Source of the DNA: Ulota crispa
Taxonomy: Eukaryota; Streptophyta; Bryopsida; Orthotrichales; Orthotrichaceae
Length of the DNA: 64,000 nucleotides
NCBI GenBank assembly: GCA_963920765.1
Contig: OY987242.1
Location: 12,734,002 to 12,798,001 of the forward strand
Direction of reading: 5' to 3'
Below are positions 58,151 to 64,000 of the stretch, in pieces; the first letter of the stretch is position 1; each line of letters opens with the position of its first letter. The position numbers were made by a program, and so were the translations under genes. Below the pieces are notes generated by a model that worked only from the letters and a program-made list of their open reading frames with translations, was not told where the DNA came from and did no database searches.

Positions 58151-58799
58151 TGATTTATTGAAATCAACACAAATATAAATAAATAAAGAGTATCTACATG
58201 ATGGAGGAATCTCCATCAGGACAACAATGTGCACTTTGTATTATCAATGTGATTTGTAAATAAACGCTTGAGCTTTTGAAAGCTGCATTGAGATGGTTTC
58301 TTCTTCGACCAATACTCAGGTTCAGATTTCTTTATGCAGGTTTTTGGGCGTAAAAGAGTGAGACAAGTTGTTTGTTTTTTTGAGTTTTTTTATGTGAACA
58401 CAATAACAAGTGGCAAAAGTCTGAAGACACCTCGCATACGTAATAAAACTGACTACTTGTCTATCTTTTTGCATGGATGCAAATGAGGCCTTGCCCTTGT
58501 AAAAACACATGGGAGACCTACCAAAAATTTCACCTAAACTCTTCTTTGTCCTGGTTAGATAAAATATTGCATAAGTTTGTGGTTTCTGTAAAGTTAACAA
58601 GAAACTCTACACTTTACATAAGCACATGTTTTGTGAGTACTTGCTTTTTCTAAAAAAGAAACTTGTTTCTTGACTGTGATGAGTATACTGATTATTATTA
58701 TTTCTGTCGGAATTGAGTATGCTTAAATCAATGAAATACCAAAATTGCACAAGAAAACAATGGATCAGAGAAGCGCTCTTATTTAGAGATGTACCAAAA

Positions 58800-58875
58800 A
58801 ATGCTTTATTATTTATTAATTATTGTTAATTATTAATTAATAATTATATATTATATATTATATATTATTTTTAAA
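58800..58875. repeat. AT-only low-complexity tract
   Basis: About 75 bases consist almost only of A and T, with (TATATTA)n repeats at the right end (TATATATTATATATTATATA-type). It could extrude or unwind easily; no further function is visible. Confidence 0.7.
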
Positions 58876-59099
58876 CCTTTGATGAAAGGTTTGTTAATCA
58901 GGCTTAGGCTTGCCAAATTAGCCATATAACAAGAAACCACACTACTTGATGTTAAAATGTCATGGCCTAGAGCAATGGACTAGCTGTGCATGCTAGCGGT
59001 CGTCGCGCTGCTCCGCACATTCGTTGCCATTGGCCCTGGCTGTTGTCTGTTGAGGTCAGAAGTAGTCCTAAATATACATACACATTAATCGTAATCTCT

Positions 59100-59394
59100 T
59101 TTTCAGCTGCAGTCGCGGCTGGCGTTGCTGGCTTGCTGCGATGGTTAGGACGTTTAGCGCTTCCCTGGGGACCAGAATTCGAACCCCTGGCCCGACCTTC
59201 ATTTGCTCGCCGGCGTTCCTCGCGCGGCTGTTGCTGTCATCGGCACTCGTCACTTTCGCGCGGCCGTACGTCCAGTGCTTGTTCGTATTTCCGCGGCCCT
59301 TGTTTGTTTGTTGGAGGGTCGGGTGAAAAAGTGTATATATTCACTGGAAACACTGTCCCTCTTACAATAGGTGTTGCGGCTGCTCACAAAGCCC
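59100..59394 (+). mobile_element. tRNA-related (SINE-like) sequence, target of the CACTA insertion
   Basis: A-box-like TGGTTAGGACG (about 59143) and B-box-like GAATTCGAACCCC (59175-59187) lie about 30 bases apart in a GC-rich stretch. The sequence then runs into the CACTA insertion point; the CCC at 59392-59394 is the left target duplication. A two-strand overlap of open frames here is not coding. Confidence 0.4.
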
Positions 59395-59569
59395 TACTAG
59401 TAGAAAACTCCTTCCAAAACAACAGAAAATCAACAGAAAATCAACAGTTTCTTGTTGATTTGGGCACTTGCCCACGCTAATTGACTAATTTAACAGAATT
59501 CTGTAAAAAACTAAATACGTTCTGTTGATTTGGACACCATTATCTAAATCAACAAAATTTTTGGAATTG

Positions 59570-60135
59570 TTTGAGGATCTTTTGGAAATTTTTTGTGAAT
59601 CTTTAAGAATCTTCAAGAATCTTTTGGAAATCATTGAGAATCTTTTCAAGACTTCTAAGAATATTTAAGAATCTTTTTGAGATTTGAGAATCTTTGAGAA
59701 TCTTTTAGAAATCTTCATGAATCTTTGGAAATCTTTTGTAATCTTTTCACATTTTTTTGGAATCTTTGAGAATGTTTGAGAATAATTGAGAATCTTTGAG
59801 AATCTTTTTGGAATCTTTGAAAATCTTTTGGAATCTTTGAGAATCTTTTCAAGTTTTTTGGAAATCTTTGAGAATATTTGAGAACAATTGAGAATCTTTG
59901 AAAATCTTTGAAAATCTTTTTGGAATCTTTGAGAATCATTTGGAATCTTTGGGAATCTTTTCAAGTATTTTGGAATCTTTGAAAATGTTTGAGAACAATT
60001 GAGAATCTTTGAAAATCTTTGGAAATCTTTTGAGAATCTTTTTGAAATTCAAAAAATCTTTGAAAATCTCTAAGAATTTTCAAAAACCTTTTTAGAATCT
60101 TTGAGAATCTTTTTAAAATCTTTATGGAATTTGTT
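59570..60135. repeat. GAATCTTTGA imperfect tandem array inside the CACTA element
   Basis: More than 30 variants of GAATCTTT(G/T)(A/G)GA follow one another over about 560 bp, in irregular 10-13 base units with a higher-order unit of about 120 bp (compare 59755-59870 and 59870-60000). On the reverse strand it reads as open frames rich in SQRFSKI and FSKILK; these are repeat translation, not genes. Confidence 0.8.
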
Positions 60136-60974
60136 AAAGTACTTCAAAATACTTATAGAAATAGAATCTCTTAGACTGAATTAGAGTCCTTTAGGAATCT
60201 TTTTGTAAATCATCAAAATTCTTTCAAAAAAACTATCACAATAGTTTAGGTTTGTTTTTGAAATCTTTCTAAAATCTTTTTGGACCTCATTAAATTTTTT
60301 TGAAGTTTTAAAATATAAAAGAAGTTTTCAAAAAAAAAAAATCTTTTAGAAGTTTGACTGTACATTGACTGGTATTATTTTCTTTACTTTTCACAATTTG
60401 GTAAGATTTAAAATTAGCAGCCTTTAAAGTCAAGTAAAAACATGACCATCATAACAAAAAACTCAACAGTTTTTTGTTGATCTAGATACTTTTGGACACA
60501 ACTTCACTAATTCAACAAAATTTTATATAAAAAGTATAACATTTTGTTGTTTTAAATACCAAAATTTCTTTACAAACAAATATAAAAGATGCTCCTCAAT
60601 TCTTTGAAGAAATCATAAATGTCCCTTAAGGATTAAAAGTACCAAAAATATCTTTGTGTTACATGATAACCAAGTGTATAGTTTAATGCAAATTTTTACA
60701 AGAAACCAAAGGTGATTTTACATTTCAAATAACACAAGGATATGTTTAACATTTCAAAATAGAAGAGTTATTTTATTAATTTTCCAAAATAATAGGAATA
60801 TAATTGATATTCCTACAAAAAATAAGAACTATTTTTTATGGTTCACATATTTTTGGCGTAAACTTGATATTTTGAAAGACTTAAAGGATATTTTTAGTAT
60901 TTTTCCTTCTATTACTAATCAAATGAATTAAAAAAAAACAATCTTATAAAATATTTTTATAAGCTTTAAAAGAT

Positions 60975-61387
60975 GGGAATTGATATGTGTACCACACCCT
61001 TCCAATTACTATACCACACCACAAGGTAAATTTTAGATTTCTACCATCAAAAAGCTGAATTTGAGAATTTTGAATTCAGATTTGGACTTAGAGACCATGG
61101 TATTGTCTGGAACCATAAAAAAAGTTGCAATTCAACAACATCCAATGAAAAAGTTTAGTTAGGGAGAAAATTGTTACTTTTACTTTTGTTTGTAAAAAAA
61201 GATAAGCTTTTTCATTGGGTGTTGTTGAATTGCAACTTTTTTTATGGTCCTAGACAATACCATGGTCTCTAAGTTCAAATTTTGAATTCAAAATTCTCAA
61301 ACTCAAATTTTTGATGGTAGAAATCTAAAATTTACTCCAAGGGTGTGGTACAATAGTTCAAAGGGTGTGGTTCACATATTAATGCCC
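60975..61387. mobile_element. Palindromic MULE-like MITE nested in the CACTA element
   Basis: The ends GGGAATTGATATGTGTACC and, inward from the right, GGGCATTAATATGTGAACC begin a palindrome that pairs almost to its centre (near 61190). The 9-bp repeats TTAAAAGAT (60966-60974) and TTAAAAAAT (61388-61396) flank it with one mismatch. A 9-bp duplication and G-rich ends suggest Mutator-like transposition. Confidence 0.65.
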
Positions 61388-61897
61388 TTAAAAAATATCC
61401 AAAACTATTCAAAAGTCAATAGAATTTTGATTTTATAATTGCAAGGTTTTAATTCCGTAACTTATCACGACTTCATGTTATTTGAAGCTATCAAACTATG
61501 GAGGCTATTTTAATAGAATAAGGTTTTTTTTACAAAAAAAAACTAGCACTAAATAATGATTATTAATGAATCCAACTTTTGCCTGCAACAATCTTTATGA
61601 GATTTGTGAATCCCAAAAAAAATTTATGAACATAATCAAAAGGATGGAAATAAACAATTTATTTAAAAGTTCTAAACACCCTTTCTGATTTTAGCTCATA
61701 ACTTTTGATGAAAAGATTGAAATCCAAAAAAAATTGTTGGAGGTGAAAATAAAATACATTTACCAACTTTTTTTAATTCTAAGTTTTTTGAAAAAAAGTC
61801 TTTTAATGAGCGGAAATAGCCTCCAAAGTCTACTGGATTATTAAAGACATGAATATTTAATGTACAAATAGAATCAAGATACCAATGAATGCATGTG

Positions 61898-61987
61898 CAT
61901 TAGCACATTCTCTAGTGGTTTTGAGAATGTGCTAAAGTTGTGGAGTGTGAGAGGAGAGGTAGAGGGTTCAAACCCCACTACTAGCAA
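61898..61987 (+). mobile_element. SINE head with Pol III-like boxes inside the CACTA element
   Basis: A perfect 13-bp hairpin, TTAGCACATTCTC (61900-61912) with GAGAATGTGCTAA (61923-61935), has its loop (TAGTGGTTTT) over the A-box-like TAGTGG. A consensus B-box GGTTCAAACC follows at 61965-61974. The unit continues directly into a 20-bp tandem array. Confidence 0.5.
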
Positions 61988-62114
61988 CTGCTCGGGAATT
62001 TGGGCAGCTGCCCGGGAATTCAAGCAGCTGCTCGGGAGTTTGAGCAGCTGTCCGGGAGTTTGGGCAGTTGCACAGGGGTTTGGGCAGCTGCCCGGAAGTT
62101 CGGGCAGCTGCCCG
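61988..62114. repeat. 20-bp GCAGCTGC tandem array
   Basis: Six units of 20 bp plus a partial (61988, 62008, 62028, 62048, 62068, 62088, 62108) follow CTGCYCGGGARTTTGGGCAG. Unit junctions create GCAGCTGC, a palindromic octamer. Both strands are open, giving repeated LPGSCPN-type and SCPGVW-type peptides, which I regard as repeat translation. Confidence 0.85.
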
Positions 62115-62382
62115 TCCCCTAAAATGTTCACATTTTCATAAAATAAAAACAAATTTTATGAAAAAAAAAATTTAAAATGAAAAGAAATAGAATTGAACAA
62201 CATAAAATATGTAATAGAAATCAACAACAAATTAACAGAAAACTGTAAATAATCAACAGAAAATCAACAGAAAAGTACCCAAATCAACTTGACCAAATTC
62301 ACAAAAAAAATCAACAGTTTTTGGTTGAAATTCTGTTGATTTTGTGTTGAATTTTCTACTAGTGCCCAGTCATCGATCGGAA

Positions 62383-62421
62383 GGTGCTCAAGTGGTGATT
62401 GAATGGACGTGGGTTTGATTC
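62383..62421 (+). other. Possible degraded tRNA-like promoter
   Basis: GGTGCTCAAGTGG (62383-62395) resembles an A box and GGTTTGATTC (62412-62421) a B box, but the 16-base gap is too short for a working tRNA-type promoter. It is probably a deleted SINE. Confidence 0.3.
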
Positions 62422-62470
62422 ATTGCGCCAACTCTCTTTTGCTCGTCATCTGTCGGCTTTCATCGGTTTC

Positions 62471-62852
62471 CATTGGCTTCCGTCGGTTTTTTGTTGGCTG
62501 CTCCATCAACTTGGTGGTTTGATAGCTTGTTCGCAATTGTGCTGCTGTTTTGCCATTATTCTTGGTACTTTTAGAATTCTAGCTCACACAAATGCTTTGA
62601 GATTACTATTGAAAGATCCAAATGTTTTTAGAGAGTACTATTGAAGGAGCACGTACTATTGCATTGGCTTCCGTCGGTTTTTTGTTGGCTGCTCCATCAA
62701 CTTGGTGGTTTGATAGCTTGTTCGCAATTGTGCTGCTGTTTTGCCATTATTCTTGGTACTTTTAGAATTCTAGCTCACACAAATGCTTTGAGATTACTAT
62801 TGAAAGATCCAAATGTTTTTAGAGAGTACTATTGAAGGAGCACGTACTATTG
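62471..62852 (+). repeat. 191-bp tandem duplication
   Basis: Positions 62471-62661 and 62662-62852 appear identical, from CATTGGCTTCCGTCGG to AGCACGTACTATTG. The 60-codon frame contained in it is therefore duplicated, but it has no start context or recognised domain. Identity implies a very recent event or an assembly artefact. Confidence 0.85.
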
Positions 62853-64000
62853 AATCTAAGTATTAACATTTGAGAGAGGATTTTAAAAGAGAGATGGAAC
62901 CTCCTCCCATTAGACCAAATATTTGCACTTTAAATTTTCCAATTCTAATGAAAAGTTGCCAAAGGTTCCCTCTAAATTTTATAACTTCTAAACTATAACT
63001 CTAACTCTGGCAAAAATTCACCAGAGGTTCCCTTAGGTTAGTAATACTCCAAAACAAAACACACTCAAAATTAGAAAAGTTACTACTAATTGACAAAGAA
63101 GGTTAATATAAGGACTTCAATGTTAGTAATAGATAAGTAAAACATATATAATGATTCTATAAGCTTTTGGCTAGCGACAGAGCTAGGTCTTGGTCAAAAG
63201 TTTCCTAGGATTAATAATTGACAACTAAAGACCTTAAACTAACACTATGGGTCTTGATTGCACCTACAAATCAGAAACATAACAAGTAAGCAAGCAATTG
63301 ACTTCAAAACCCAAGGTAAATAACAAAGAAGGGACCTCCAAGTCTTTATGGAGCAAGATTCACCAAAAAGACTTTCAAAAACACTACATGGACACAAAAG
63401 TACAATGAAAACTCAAAACTTTGAAATTGCAAACTTAACAAATAAAAACAAGGAGGTGAGAAAAAAAAAAAAAAAGGTACTATAAACTAACCTCTCTAAG
63501 GATTTTTCATCTATCCATGGAGTGATCCTTGACCTTCTACTTTTTTTTCTTCCAATTCTCAAACTTACTAAAAATAATATTTTGGAGTTAAAAGCTGATT
63601 TTTGGAGAAAATCTCCAAGTTATAAATGAATGGTGCCATTGACTTTAGAATGCCAAAATTAGTTGGTTTAGACACAAAAAACTCTTAATTCCGATAGTTA
63701 GAACTCAAAAAATCTAAAATTGGTCAAAATATGAAAAGTAAAACTCCAAATTTTGGAATTTATTTTTTTTCAAAATTTTAACTTCACCAACATTTTCAAA
63801 AGGTTTGAGAAAGTAGGAAAACACTATTCTTTTGCCAAATTTGGACTTTAAAGTCTCCTGGAATCGCTATCAACGCAATTTCTGCCAACGGATGTGAGGA
63901 GCGGACCCTGAGGGTTATGCTTCTAGAAAACAAAAAGCAATTGATAAGGTTTACAATTCACTTAGTAGCTATATGTTGATCATGCTTCTAAAAAGAAAAC
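62853..64000. other. Unassigned AT-rich DNA to window end
   Basis: No gene, terminal repeat or array was recognised. A run of A lies at about 63462-63476. Confidence 0.3.

Larger units (their letters stand above)
59395..62364. mobile_element. Non-autonomous CACTA (En/Spm) transposon
   Basis: The left end reads TACTAGTAGAAAAC and the right end, read inward, CACTAGTAGAAAAT: the plant CACTA terminus with one change on the left. Exact 3-bp duplications CCC (59392-59394, 62365-62367) flank it, as expected for CACTA. Both subterminal regions carry clustered AATCAACAG/CTGTTGATT motifs (59420-59560 and 62225-62345), the usual transposase-binding arrangement. The 2970-bp interior has no transposase (TNPD/TNPA) and instead contains a GAATCTTTGA array, a palindromic insertion, a SINE fragment and a 20-bp array. 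Confidence 0.85.

Noticed and set aside
59665..59964. 99-codon repetitive SQRF/FSKI protein
   Set aside because: Direct translation of the GAATCTTTGA array; no start context or conserved domain.
61874..62152. Frames of 92 and 82 codons on both strands
   Set aside because: Both strands of the 20-bp array stay open because the unit has no stops; no sign of selection on either.
62399..62835. Two near-identical frames ending in DPNVFREYY
   Set aside because: Product of the 191-bp tandem duplication; no domain and no start context.

Overview
The window looks like nuclear DNA of a land plant with a large, repeat-filled genome. It holds one complete recognisable gene, a three-exon SEC13 (COPII/nuclear-pore WD40 protein) at 6260-8556 (+). 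It also holds what reads as the last exon of a GPI ethanolamine-phosphate transferase of the PIG-O type at 54-182 (+). Both genes have GT-AG introns. The SEC13 first exon and 5' leader are GC-rich, while nearly everything else is AT-rich. The SEC13 protein is plant-like but seems more diverged from angiosperm SEC13 than one angiosperm would be from another. A non-flowering lineage (fern, lycophyte, bryophyte, gymnosperm) is therefore plausible but not proven. No rRNA, intact tRNA, CRISPR array, transposase or reverse-transcriptase gene was found.

The other 95% is a dense, nested collection of non-autonomous DNA transposons. The dominant group is a superfamily of TTAA-flanked elements whose ends read TTAA then CCCCTAAAGGACC or a close variant. 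At least two dozen copies lie between 4.4 and 55.6 kb and fall into several size and sequence subfamilies, called A to J here: A about 370 bp, B about 225 bp, C long foldbacks of 500-720 bp, D about 920 bp, E about 640-770 bp, G, H and I 700-950 bp, and J with GCGCCCC-type ends. A 4-bp TTAA target and CCC/CCY ends are the signature of piggyBac-type transposition, which is rarely described in plants. Two related sequences in the window, one occupied and one empty, show that subfamily B moves as a discrete TTAA-duplicating unit. Copies insert into each other and abut while sharing one TTAA.

Other mobile elements by region are as follows. 9.4-12.3 kb: a TA-flanked Tc1/mariner-like foldback, an 8-bp-TSD palindromic MITE and a Stowaway-type MITE. 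12.3-13.1 and 30.1-31.0 kb: GGGG(G)TTTCAAA hairpin elements, one interrupted by another family. 17.2, 24.7 and 47.5 kb: three related palindromic MITEs of 208-215 bp. 31.8 and 51.3 kb: two more Tc1-like foldbacks, each nested inside a TTAA element. 46.7 kb: a PIF/Harbinger-type MITE with TAA duplications. 48.9-49.5 kb: a GATATCAC tandem array. 57.9 kb: a tRNA-derived SINE. 59395-62364: a 2.97-kb non-autonomous CACTA element with CCC duplications, carrying its own SINE fragment, a GAATCTTTGA array, a palindromic insertion and a 20-bp GCAGCTGC array. 62471-62852: a 191-bp tandem duplication.

The two genes are in the same orientation about 6 kb apart. They do not form an operon and have no shared function visible in the sequence, although both products act at or from the ER. 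The main biological interest is the TTAA superfamily and its nesting history.
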